Assembly (NCBI GenBank): GCA_023436945.1
Contig: JAEZHG010000094.1
Coordinates: 1-15,457 of the forward strand
Reading direction: 5' to 3'
DNA length: 15,457 nt
From: Pseudomonadota bacterium
GTDB lineage: Bacteria > Pseudomonadota > Alphaproteobacteria > Caulobacterales > Caulobacteraceae
The translations under genes were made by a program, and so were the position numbers. Under the pieces are notes generated by a model. That model worked only from the letters and a program-made list of their open reading frames with translations. It was not told the origin of the DNA and ran no database searches. Of the stretch, positions 8,489 through 15,088 are shown piece after piece. How positions within the stretch are numbered: the first letter of the stretch is position 1; the number at the start of each line of letters is the position of its first letter.

Positions 8489-9898
8489 TGTCACGCGACC
8501 GCTCGAAAGCGTCACACCGACATCCGCCAGAATGGCCGCGACCAAAGGTGCGGGGTCTGAGGCGCCATCATTCAGAAGCTGGCGCATACGGTCGGCCACT
8601 TCTGGGCTGCCGCCCGCATCAATGAACTGGGCGAACCACTCGGCCTCATTGACCACGCCATCGCTGTTACGCCGAAGCATCTCGCGCACAAAGTCCAGAT
8701 AGTCCCCGCCTGTGCGGCGCTTCTGCGCGGCCTCTGCGGCCATGGCGAACACAGCCCCACAGGCATAATAGGCGCGGTGCTCCCCGCGCTCGCTGGCCGT
8801 ATTCACCGGCTGTCGCGCCAAGCGGATACAGTCATCCACCTCGCGCTGTAGCTCGGCCTTAGCGTCATATGACGGATCGCGAGCCTTGAGCGCCCGCACT
8901 GCCATCAGGTCCGCTCCGCCCTCGGTGATCCAGCTTTCGCGCGCGAACTCGTATCGCACCGGCTGGCCCAGCCAGAAATGCGCCGCCTCATGGGCCACAT
9001 ACCACAAGGCCCGCTCGCGTATTTCTTCGTCCGGCTCGACGATGCCGCGCCCTTCGAAATTCATCACGATCAGACCGGGCAGCACACTGCCGCCCATGCT
9101 GCTCATCCGTTCGGCAGGACCATTCCATGCCGCCATCAAAACCGGCTTTTCTGCCCCTGCCGACGCAGCCCCCAGACGCTGACGATACCAGCGCCCTGTC
9201 GCAGGCGCAGCCTCGGACAAGGTATCGGCCATCCACTTGGGCAGGGCCGGATCAATCACCGCCGTCAGCCCGCCATCACGCGTCACTGTCGCCTCGCCCA
9301 TCAGGACGTAGGAGCGTTCAAACTGGGTCATCAGAACAGGCCGACGCTCGCCCTGATAAAGGACGGAACCGGACTGGTCTCGCCACGTCACCTTCGTTGG
9401 GCCAACATCGAGCTCCACCGCATTCAAATCCGATGGCAGGGCCGAAAGCGCCTCAAGGCTGGCCATCGGAAACACCGAGGCCTGACGGGTGGGAAGCGCC
9501 ACCGCGCCATTGCTAAACAACAGGGTCGGATATTCTGCTTCAAGATCAACGCCCTTGGGACGGATCTCGATTTCGACCACGCGCGGGACAGGTCCGCCCG
9601 CCTCATTGACCAGCGCATCATAGGCACCCGCCCGCACCAGCCTTACCCCCGGTGTCAGCACCCGCCACTGGCTCGGGCGCCACGGCTGGCGCGTCTCGCT
9701 CATCAAGGCCGAGTCATAGAAGGCCCATACATCTGCATCCCGATCCATCTCATAGCGAAGATGGATGGTCTGGCCCTGACGGGTAATCTCGGCGCGAGGC
9801 GCGGGTGGGCCAGCGCGCTCTAGCGCAGGCATGGGCGCACAGGCTGCAACCAGCGCCAGTGCTGAAACCGCAGCCATCACATTGCGAATGCTCAACAT
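8480..9898 (-). CDS. Predicted lipoprotein with gluzincin (M1-like) metallopeptidase signature
   Basis: A 472-residue protein with an N-terminal lipoprotein signal (VMAAVSALALVAAC, lipobox LVAAC, Cys20), so probably anchored to a membrane facing the periplasm. The C-terminal half contains HEAAHFWLGQ (zinc ligands His303 and His307, Glu304 general base) and, after exactly 18 residues, Glu326 in WITEGGAD. This HEXXH-x18-E layout is that of M1-type gluzincins. I see no GxMEN exopeptidase motif, so substrate specificity is uncertain. Residues about 30-250 look beta-rich. I chose the ATG at 9898 over one 14 codons upstream because it has an AGGAG site and begins directly with the signal peptide. 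The gene follows the WYL regulator on the same strand after 160 bases, in which I see no clear terminator. Its 3' end overlaps the convergent regulator gene. Confidence 0.75.
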   Translation of the reverse strand: MLSIRNVMAAVSALALVAACAPMPALERAGPPAPRAEITRQGQTIHLRYEMDRDADVWAFYDSALMSETRQPWRPSQWRVLTPGVRLVRAGAYDALVNEAGGPVPRVVEIEIRPKGVDLEAEYPTLLFSNGAVALPTRQASVFPMASLEALSALPSDLNAVELDVGPTKVTWRDQSGSVLYQGERRPVLMTQFERSYVLMGEATVTRDGGLTAVIDPALPKWMADTLSEAAPATGRWYRQRLGAASAGAEKPVLMAAWNGPAERMSSMGGSVLPGLIVMNFEGRGIVEPDEEIRERALWYVAHEAAHFWLGQPVRYEFARESWITEGGADLMAVRALKARDPSYDAKAELQREVDDCIRLARQPVNTASERGEHRAYYACGAVFAMAAEAAQKRRTGGDYLDFVREMLRRNSDGVVNEAEWFAQFIDAGGSPEVADRMRQLLNDGASDPAPLVAAILADVGVTLSSGRVTLR

Positions 9899-10058
9899 CC
9901 AGCTCCTGCACTTTAAATCCAAGGCAACAGCCGACCACATGACAGCCCGATTAGGCCAATGTCAGCTTAAAGTTTGGTCAGAACCAGCCTCGGATTGGCC
10001 GCACACACCACGGCCTAGAAGAGGTAATGCCTGAAGCGCGGGAGTGTGCCCTATTCGT

Positions 10059-11042
10059 TTATTTGGGACCGAGGGCCGCCTTGGCGCGCTCCAGTTCCTC
10101 GGCCATGACCTCTTTCAGACGCTGTGGCTCTATGATGGTGGCTTGCCCGCTCCAACTGAACAGATGCCAGGCCAGTTCACGCATCCCCGACGCACGGAAA
10201 CGTACGATGACCGAGCCGTCTTCTTGATCCTCGACACTTTGGGTCGGGTGCCAGCGCCAGATGCGGGCCTCTGGCGCGGCCTCTGCCGAGATGTGCAGGA
10301 CCACATCCTCGATCTGGTCCTGATAGATGCCGAACGAGCGGCTGGCGAAGGTCGCCAGATCGAAGTCCGCGGGCGGACGGGCCATTCCTTCCCCCTCCTC
10401 GACGCTGCTCATGCGGTCGAGGCGATAGGTCTTGATGGCCTGCGAGGCATCATCATAGGCCACCAGATAGTTTGAGCGCCCGAACATCAGACCGCACGGC
10501 GTCACGCTGCGCCCACGCCCCTCGCCGCCCTGACTGGAATAGATAAAGTTCAGCGGCTTTTCGGCCAGAAGCGCGCCACGGATAGTGGCCAGAACGCCCT
10601 CGTCTGCGCCGGGGCGCGGCCCGGCCTGTACGGCGATGGTTTCTGCACGCACCAGCGCCTCGAGGTCCGGTGCCATCCGGTTCAGGGTGGTGGAACGCAT
10701 GGCCGCCTTGATCTTGCGCTCCAGCCCTTCCAGCGTTGCCGCACGCACAGGGTCCCCCGCCGCATGAAGGCTGGCCGCCGCCTTTGAAAGCTCCAGCATC
10801 TCGGTCGCGGTCGGGGCCTGTTCAAACGAGGACAGACCACCACGGATGCGCCAGCGCTTGGTCGGCGGGTCGCTGATTTCCTCGGCCTGCGGGAACAGCA
10901 TCAGCACCGCATCGCGCATACGCTCTGCCGTGCGGCGGCCCACGCCCATTTGGGAAGCCATTTCATTGATGGTCAGGCCCTCGGCGCTGGCGGCCATGCC
11001 GCGCGCCAGATCGATGACCATGGCTGCCTTATCGTGGCGCAT
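10059..11042 (-). CDS. WYL-domain transcriptional regulator
   Basis: A 327-residue DNA-binding protein. Residues about 1-68 form a winged helix-turn-helix (GLTINEMASQMGVGRRTAER, then MRDAV). A helical linker follows (about 75-140). A WYL domain lies at about 150-215, with LNFIYSS, VTPCGLMFGRSNYLVAYDD and KTYRLDRM. The name-giving Trp is replaced by Asn191 (NYL at 191-193), while the arginine in YRLDR is kept. A WCX-type C-terminal region (about 243-315) ends with EELERAKAALGPK. WYL proteins are often controlled by nucleic acid or nucleotide ligands and regulate defence, DNA-repair or metabolic genes. No such locus is adjacent. The start at 11042 has a good GGAG site 7 bases upstream. The gene diverges from a 93-residue unknown gene across 99 bases, which is its nearest plausible target. 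Confidence 0.88.
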   Translation of the reverse strand: MRHDKAAMVIDLARGMAASAEGLTINEMASQMGVGRRTAERMRDAVLMLFPQAEEISDPPTKRWRIRGGLSSFEQAPTATEMLELSKAAASLHAAGDPVRAATLEGLERKIKAAMRSTTLNRMAPDLEALVRAETIAVQAGPRPGADEGVLATIRGALLAEKPLNFIYSSQGGEGRGRSVTPCGLMFGRSNYLVAYDDASQAIKTYRLDRMSSVEEGEGMARPPADFDLATFASRSFGIYQDQIEDVVLHISAEAAPEARIWRWHPTQSVEDQEDGSVIVRFRASGMRELAWHLFSWSGQATIIEPQRLKEVMAEELERAKAALGPK

Positions 11043-11141
11043 GAAACTTCTCCACAGAGATACGTCCGAACCTGACGCAATACTGTTTCATAACTCTCCT
11101 CACAGCAAGAGGCGATGTCCTCTCGAGCAGGAGTTTCACAG

Positions 11142-11423
11142 ATGGCTTTCTCGTTTGCCCGCACCGCCGCCGCCCAAGCTAACGCCCAGTCGAACAGCGT
11201 CTATGCCGCGGCCCCGACCCTGCGTCCGTTCCAGCGCAAGGCCTTTGCGGACCGCTATCTGATCGTGCCGTGCGAGACCGAAGCCGATCTGGCCGTCGTC
11301 TGGGACCGTCAGGAAGAGCAGGTCGTGGATGTGATCTGCGCCTCCAGCGGCTTCTACTCGGAAGAGGACGCCATGTGGGACGAGTTCCGCGCCGCCTCGA
11401 TGGATCCGGCCTACGCCAACTGA
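11142..11423 (+). CDS. Small 93-residue protein, function unknown
   Basis: I do not recognise a family. The protein starts MAFSFARTAAAQANAQSNSV, an Ala/Gln-rich stretch, then has a compact segment (about residues 30-85) with Cys44 and Cys65 and an acidic end (YSEEDAMWDEFRAASMDPAY). There is no convincing signal peptide or membrane helix. I chose the ATG at 11142 because AGGAG lies 8 bases upstream; an ATG at 11115 in the same frame would add nine residues without such a site. A small hairpin (AGAGG-cgatgt-CCTCT, 11108-11123) sits in the leader just before the ribosome site. The gene diverges from the WYL regulator and could be regulated by it. Composition matches the neighbours, with no sign of transfer. 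Confidence 0.7.
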   Translation: MAFSFARTAAAQANAQSNSVYAAAPTLRPFQRKAFADRYLIVPCETEADLAVVWDRQEEQVVDVICASSGFYSEEDAMWDEFRAASMDPAYAN

Positions 11424-11437
11424 TTACCCGCAAGGGC

Positions 11438-11815
11438 CTAGTGGACGAGCGGATCCGGCTTTGCGATCCGCCCCGCCAGCGTCCACTCCCCTTGCGGCAC
11501 AATACGCACCCATGCCCCCGCAGGCGCACTGAGCCACTGGCCGTCGCCGGGGCTGGACGTCTCGCGATGCACAGGACCGCCCGTCGCAATTTCCAGCGTC
11601 AGCGGTGCGCCCATATAGGCGGTCCACATCTCTTCGCTTTCCATCGGCACCCACTGCGGCACATCATCCGACAGCAGCAGACGATAGGCGACCACGCGCT
11701 CCGCATCCGGCTCCTGATTGGGGAACAGGCGGTAATAACCACCGCCCGGATAGGGCGTCAGGCCAAGGTTCATGGCGACCTCTTCGGCCGTGAAGTCGTC
11801 GTCGCTGTCGCTCAT
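11438..11815 (-). CDS. Cupin_5 / DUF985-type small protein
   Basis: A 125-residue cytosolic protein. The N-terminal LGLTPYPGGGYYR (about 17-29) and the central segment MESEEMWTAYMGAPLTLEI (about 58-76) match the pattern of the cupin_5 (DUF985) family, where a beta-barrel closes around a small pocket; enzymatic function of the family is not well established. It is shorter than usual: the chain stops soon after AWVRIVPQGEW and lacks most of the conserved C-terminal strand (the VAPGF-like segment). The usual His before the central motif is replaced (QWVPMESEE). Metal binding is therefore doubtful. Only GGA precedes the ATG at 11815. It is convergent with the 93-residue gene, 14 bases apart, and has its own likely promoter at 11845-11874. 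Confidence 0.75.
   Translation of the reverse strand: MSDSDDDFTAEEVAMNLGLTPYPGGGYYRLFPNQEPDAERVVAYRLLLSDDVPQWVPMESEEMWTAYMGAPLTLEIATGGPVHRETSSPGDGQWLSAPAGAWVRIVPQGEWTLAGRIAKPDPLVH
11449..11471. repeat. Hairpin at the 3' end of the cupin-like gene
   Basis: GCGGATC (11449-11455) and GATCCGC (11465-11471) form a perfect 7-base-pair stem with a 9-base loop, inside the last codons of the cupin-like gene and 26 bases after the stop of the convergent 93-residue gene. No T-run follows on either strand, so it is at best a weak or factor-assisted terminator. Confidence 0.4.
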
Positions 11816-11844
11816 TATTCCGGCCGAAACTGGTGCATAGCCAA

Positions 11845-11874
11845 GCTATAGGGTGATCCGACAACAGGTGCCAA
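11845..11874 (-). promoter_or_regulatory. Probable sigma70-type promoter of the cupin-like gene
   Basis: On the minus strand TTGGCA (11874-11869) and TATAGC (11850-11845) are separated by 18 bases, and the start codon follows about 30 bases later at 11815. It sits in the short gap after the small lipoprotein gene, suggesting the cupin-like gene can be transcribed independently. Confidence 0.45.
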
Positions 11875-11896
11875 GTCACACCTTTATCGCCGCGGG

Positions 11897-12310
11897 TTAC
11901 GCGTCTGGCTGCCAGCGCCCGTCACGGAATACATAGGTGCCGCCGCCACGGAACGGCACGCGCGTGGGTCCGGTTTTTCCGGTTCCCATTACGGTATAGG
12001 CCACGCCCTCTTTTAAGGGCTTGGATGCCTCGATCTCTTCAAAGCGCGAAGGGATTTGCCCATAGGCGACCTGAGTAAGCCGCTGACAGCCGCGACCTCG
12101 CAGTTGGATTGACCAGATCGGGATCGTCTCGTCGCCCGCCCTCTCGACCACACGCAAACTGTCCAGACACACACGCTCGTGCTTGTCCGCCGACTGGCCA
12201 AAGACGGCCACGGGTTGCTGTAGCGATCCCGTTATATGCACGGGCACCATGGCCGAGCACCCTGCAAGGATCACCGGCAAAGACAGGGGAAGCAAACGCT
12301 GAACACTCAT
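11897..12310 (-). CDS. Small predicted lipoprotein, function unknown
   Basis: A 137-residue protein with a lipoprotein signal peptide (LLPLSLPVILAGC, lipobox LAGC, Cys18, then Ser19, which favours the outer membrane). The mature part has two cysteines, Cys48 and Cys75, that may form a disulphide, and a C-terminal segment rich in Gly, Arg and aromatics (VPFRGGGTYVFRDGRW). I do not recognise a family. The ribosome site before the ATG at 12310 is weak (GAGC). The gene lies 48 bases after pntB on the same strand with only a T-less hairpin between, so read-through from the transhydrogenase operon is possible. A functional link to it is not shown. Confidence 0.68.
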   Translation of the reverse strand: MSVQRLLPLSLPVILAGCSAMVPVHITGSLQQPVAVFGQSADKHERVCLDSLRVVERAGDETIPIWSIQLRGRGCQRLTQVAYGQIPSRFEEIEASKPLKEGVAYTVMGTGKTGPTRVPFRGGGTYVFRDGRWQPDA

Positions 12311-12337
12311 GAATGCTCAACGCAGCACGCCCTGCCC

Positions 12338-12361
12338 TGATCCGCTGTCTGGAGCGGATCA
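12338..12361 (-). repeat. Hairpin containing the pntB stop codon
   Basis: TGATCCGC and GCGGATCA form a perfect 8-base-pair stem with an 8-base loop. The pntB TGA is the outermost part of one arm. No T-run follows on the minus strand, so this is not a standard intrinsic terminator; it may mark or protect the 3' end of the pnt message. Confidence 0.5.
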
Positions 12362-13774
12362 CAGCCCTTTGACGATACCCTCGACCATCTTCTTGGCATC
12401 GGCGAACAGCATCATGGTGTTGTCGCGGAAGAAGAGCTCGTTCTCGACACCTGCATAGCCTGCCGCCATGCCGCGCTTGACGAACAGGACGGTGCCCGCC
12501 TTTTCGACATCAAGGATTGGCATGCCGAAGATGGCGCTGCTTGGGTCGGTCTTGGCCGCAGGGTTGGTGACGTCATTGGCCCCGATCACGAAGGCCACAT
12601 CGGCAGAGGCGAACTCGGAGTTGATGTCCTCCAGCTCGAAAACCTCGTCGTAAGGCACGTTGGCCTCGGCCAGCAGCACGTTCATGTGGCCCGGCATACG
12701 GCCCGCGACGGGGTGGATGGCGTATTTCACCTCGACGCCCTCTTCCTTCAGCTTGTCGGCCATTTCACGAAGCGCGTGCTGGGCCTGAGCCACGGCCATG
12801 CCATAGCCCGGCACGATGATGACCTTGGAGGCGTTCTTCATGATGAAGGAGGCGTCTTCGGCGCTGCCCTGTTTGACGGGGCGGGTCTCTACGCGCCCCT
12901 CTCCGCCAGCAGCCGCCTCTGCACCAAAGCCGCCGAGGATCACGCTGATAAAGCTGCGGTTCATGCCCTTGCACATGATGTAGCTGAGGATCGCCCCCGA
13001 CGAGCCGACCAGTGCGCCTGTAATGATCAGGGCGATGTTCTCCAGCGTGAAGCCCAGCGCCGCTGCGGCCCAGCCGGAGTAGGAGTTCAGCATCGACACA
13101 ACCACCGGCATATCCGCACCGCCGATGGGGATGATCAGCGTCGCGCCTAGAACCAGCGAAATGGCGAAGATCAGCCAGAAGGCCCAGATGGCCGTGCCGC
13201 CCGTTCCAATCAGAATACCGATCAGGAACACCAGCGCCGCCAGAAGGCCGATATTGATCATGTGGCGTGCAGGCAGAAGGATCGGCGCGCCGCTCATATT
13301 GCCGTTCAGCTTGGCAAAGGCGATCACCGAGCCGGTAAAGGTGATGGCACCGATGGCCACACCAAGGCTGAGTTCAACCAGCGACAGGGTCTTGATGCCG
13401 CCTGCCACGGTCGCAATGCCAAAAGCTTCAGGCGCATAGACGGCACCGACAGCGACCAGACAGGCCGCCATACCGACAAGGGAGTGGAAGGCCGCAACCA
13501 ACTGCGGCATGGCGGTCATGGGCACACGGTTGGCGATCACCGCCCCCGCACCACCGCCCACAATGACGCCGCCCGCAATCAGGCCGAGCGTCAGGGGATC
13601 AAGTGCACCGCTGGTCCCGATAAGGGCCAGTGTCACGCCAACGGCCAAGGCCATACCCACCATACCGAGCATATTGCCACGGCGGCTGGTTTCAGGGCTG
13701 GAGAGGCCACGAAGGGAGAGGATGAAAAGCACCCCCGCCGCCAGATAGGCCAAAGCTGCAAGTGATGCCTTCAT
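12359..13774 (-). CDS. pntB: NAD(P) transhydrogenase subunit beta
   Basis: Inner-membrane subunit of the proton-translocating transhydrogenase, which uses the proton gradient to move hydride from NADH to NADP and supplies NADPH. The 471 residues match the family length. The N-terminal two thirds is multi-pass (MKASLAALAYLAAGVLFILS onward). His97 in QLVAAFHSLVG corresponds to the channel His91 of the E. coli enzyme. The C-terminal domain III binds NADP, with VIIVPGYGMAVAQAQ and AIHPVAGRMPGHMNVLLAEA, followed by VIGANDVTNPAA. The ATG at 13774 is preceded by a very strong GGGGGAGGGG site; the frame remains open for 47 codons upstream but that part reads as basic, non-family sequence. It starts 23 bases after the small exported protein gene, unlike the usual direct pntAB-pntB junction. 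Confidence 0.97.
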   Translation of the reverse strand: MKASLAALAYLAAGVLFILSLRGLSSPETSRRGNMLGMVGMALAVGVTLALIGTSGALDPLTLGLIAGGVIVGGGAGAVIANRVPMTAMPQLVAAFHSLVGMAACLVAVGAVYAPEAFGIATVAGGIKTLSLVELSLGVAIGAITFTGSVIAFAKLNGNMSGAPILLPARHMINIGLLAALVFLIGILIGTGGTAIWAFWLIFAISLVLGATLIIPIGGADMPVVVSMLNSYSGWAAAALGFTLENIALIITGALVGSSGAILSYIMCKGMNRSFISVILGGFGAEAAAGGEGRVETRPVKQGSAEDASFIMKNASKVIIVPGYGMAVAQAQHALREMADKLKEEGVEVKYAIHPVAGRMPGHMNVLLAEANVPYDEVFELEDINSEFASADVAFVIGANDVTNPAAKTDPSSAIFGMPILDVEKAGTVLFVKRGMAAGYAGVENELFFRDNTMMLFADAKKMVEGIVKGL

Positions 13775-13797
13775 CCCCTCCCCCTCATTGGGTTGCC

Positions 13798-14166
13798 TTA
13801 AAAGACGTTGATAACCGCCGGCGTGCTGCCATCGCTGCCCGCTGCGGTCGGCTGGCCGTTCTTGACCAGAGCCACACCGATGCGGCCTTCGCCGCCGGTC
13901 TTGGTCAGGACACACGAGCCGTTATCGGTCGGCAGATTGCCGGTTTTGTTGCCTTCGCCCGACACCGACATGCGGTTTTGCGGCACGCCACGGATGGCGA
14001 TCGAACGGAAGCGGCACTCCATGGTCCAGGACGCGCCCTGCGGGGCAGCAACGGCCCAGGACAGACCACCCTTAAGATTGTCAGCCACCTCACGCGGCTG
14101 GGCCACGGCGACAGAGCCAGCAGCAACGCTCAGAGCAAGCACGGCGGTCGATACAAAGGTCTTCAT
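13798..14166 (-). CDS. Small exported protein within the pnt operon, function unknown
   Basis: A 122-residue protein with a classic signal peptide (MKTFVSTAVLALSVAAGSVA, probable cleavage after AVA at residue 22). The mature part of about 100 residues has Cys51 and Cys85, which could form a periplasmic disulphide, and is rich in Gly, Ser and Asn with no recognised domain. Segments such as WTMECRF and GSCVLTKTGGEGRIGVALV suggest a small beta protein. It is on the same strand, 26 bases after the 94-residue membrane protein gene and 23 bases before pntB, so it is almost certainly co-transcribed with the transhydrogenase. An exported protein at this place is unusual. A role in envelope function rather than in the enzyme is equally possible. 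Confidence 0.78.
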   Translation of the reverse strand: MKTFVSTAVLALSVAAGSVAVAQPREVADNLKGGLSWAVAAPQGASWTMECRFRSIAIRGVPQNRMSVSGEGNKTGNLPTDNGSCVLTKTGGEGRIGVALVKNGQPTAAGSDGSTPAVINVF

Positions 14167-14192
14167 TCTCGATTACTCGACTTCGATTCTAA

Positions 14193-14477
14193 TCAGGGCT
14201 CGATATGCGGTTGGGTGCGGAACAGTCGCCACAAACCAATGGCGATGAACAACGGGCCAAGCACGACAATAAGCCAATCCATAAAATGGAGTTCTCTGTC
14301 ACGCACGAAATACAGGGCCAGCGTCGCGGCGATGACGATAGTCGTCCCGCAGTCATGAAAGCGCTGGCGCAGTATCGGGGTCTTGGCCTTGAACCAGCCC
14401 CATGCCCAAAGTCCGAAGCCAAAGACGATCAGCGCACGTGCCACCGCCAAGGCCACTGTTTCCCCTCCCAAATACAT
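14193..14477 (-). CDS. Small three-helix membrane protein (94 residues) in the pnt operon
   Basis: Predicted inner-membrane protein with hydrophobic segments at about 8-28 (ALAVARALIVFGFGLWAWGW), 45-60 (TTIVIAATLALYFV) and 66-86 (MDWLIVVLGPLFIAIGLW). Short polar loops hold Cys43 and a charged RDREL turn. I do not recognise a family. The stop of the preceding 97-residue gene (TAA) is separated from this ATG by only two bases, which indicates coupled translation. Its layout resembles that of the preceding gene: helix, basic amphipathic loop, two helices, basic tail. The two may be diverged duplicates, though identity is low. Position between pntAB and pntB suggests an accessory role, untested. 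Confidence 0.75.
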   Translation of the reverse strand: MYLGGETVALAVARALIVFGFGLWAWGWFKAKTPILRQRFHDCGTTIVIAATLALYFVRDRELHFMDWLIVVLGPLFIAIGLWRLFRTQPHIEP

Positions 14478-14479
14478 CC

Positions 14480-14773
14480 TTACCGTTTACCCATAGTACG
14501 ACGGCCAGAACGCACCGCCAGAAACACCATAATCGCGCCGCCAACAGCAAAGCCCATGGCCTGCGTCGTGTCCTCACTCTGATAGGCACGCCACGACAAG
14601 GCCGCGAAAGCCACGCCCACCACGATCGGATAACCGACGCCCAGCGCCCTCTCGATGAAGCTACGCACACGCTCGGGCAGACGGTCGCGCATCAGCGACA
14701 ACAACAACACCGCACCGATGGCCAGAAAAATGGCCACCATAACAACACCACTCGGGTCAAACCCCATACTCAA
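14480..14773 (-). CDS. Small three-helix membrane protein (97 residues) directly after pntAB
   Basis: Predicted inner-membrane protein with helices at about 9-28 ([20 protein letters not shown]), 45-62 ([16 protein letters not shown]) and 71-88 ([16 protein letters not shown]). A basic, probably amphipathic stretch ([17 protein letters not shown]) follows helix 1 and the tail is basic ([10 protein letters not shown]). I do not recognise a family. The start is probably the TTG at 14773, which overlaps the pntAB stop as TTGA and has AAGGA 6 bases upstream; an ATG two codons later is the alternative. This overlap indicates translational coupling to pntAB. Confidence 0.75.
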   Translation of the reverse strand: MSMGFDPSGVVMVAIFLAIGAVLLLSLMRDRLPERVRSFIERALGVGYPIVVGVAFAALSWRAYQSEDTTQAMGFAVGGAIMVFLAVRSGRRTMGKR

Positions 14774-15087
14774 CGCCTGTCCTTCTTGCGGTACATGGCC
14801 AACATCCGTCGGGTGACCATGAAGCCGCCAAATATATTCACACTGGCAAGGGTGACCGCGGCGATACCCGCGCCCTTGGCTATCCAGCCATTGGGGCCAT
14901 CCCCGTCAGCCGTCAGGGCCGCCGCCGCGATAAGTCCGCCCACAATAATGACCGAGGAAATCGCATTGGTGACCGCCATCAACGGCGTATGCAGGGCCGG
15001 CGTCACGCTCCAAACGACATAATAGCCGACAAAGATCGCCAACACGAAGATGGCTAGACGAAAGACGGTGGGGTCAACGTAGTCCAT
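14770..15087 (-). CDS. pntAB: NAD(P) transhydrogenase subunit alpha part 2 (membrane domain II)
   Basis: Short membrane part of the transhydrogenase alpha subunit, split from the NAD-binding part as in many alphaproteobacteria. The 105 residues match the family. After an N-terminal helix ([18 protein letters not shown]) comes the well-conserved [20 protein letters not shown], then a second hydrophobic stretch and [22 protein letters not shown] near the end, all typical of domain II, which with PntB forms the proton channel. The gene starts one base after the pntAA stop (TGA-A-ATG) and its own stop overlaps the next start, so expression is tightly coupled. Confidence 0.95.
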   Translation of the reverse strand: MDYVDPTVFRLAIFVLAIFVGYYVVWSVTPALHTPLMAVTNAISSVIIVGGLIAAAALTADGDGPNGWIAKGAGIAAVTLASVNIFGGFMVTRRMLAMYRKKDRR

Positions 15088-15088
15088 T

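Noticed and set aside
9899..9940. Upstream ATG for the metallopeptidase lipoprotein
   Set aside because: It would place 14 residues before the signal peptide and spoil the lipoprotein signal; the ATG at 9898 has AGGAG just upstream.
9899..10058. Possible regulatory palindrome TGACA-N15-TGTCA and short stem GGCCG/CGGCC before the metallopeptidase gene
   Set aside because: Arms are only five bases, no T-run is present, and no convincing -35/-10 pair lines up; too weak to annotate.
13775..13915. 47-codon upstream extension of pntB
   Set aside because: The extension is Arg/Gln-rich and overlaps the exported-protein gene, while the ATG at 13774 has a very strong ribosome site and starts exactly where PntB homologues do.
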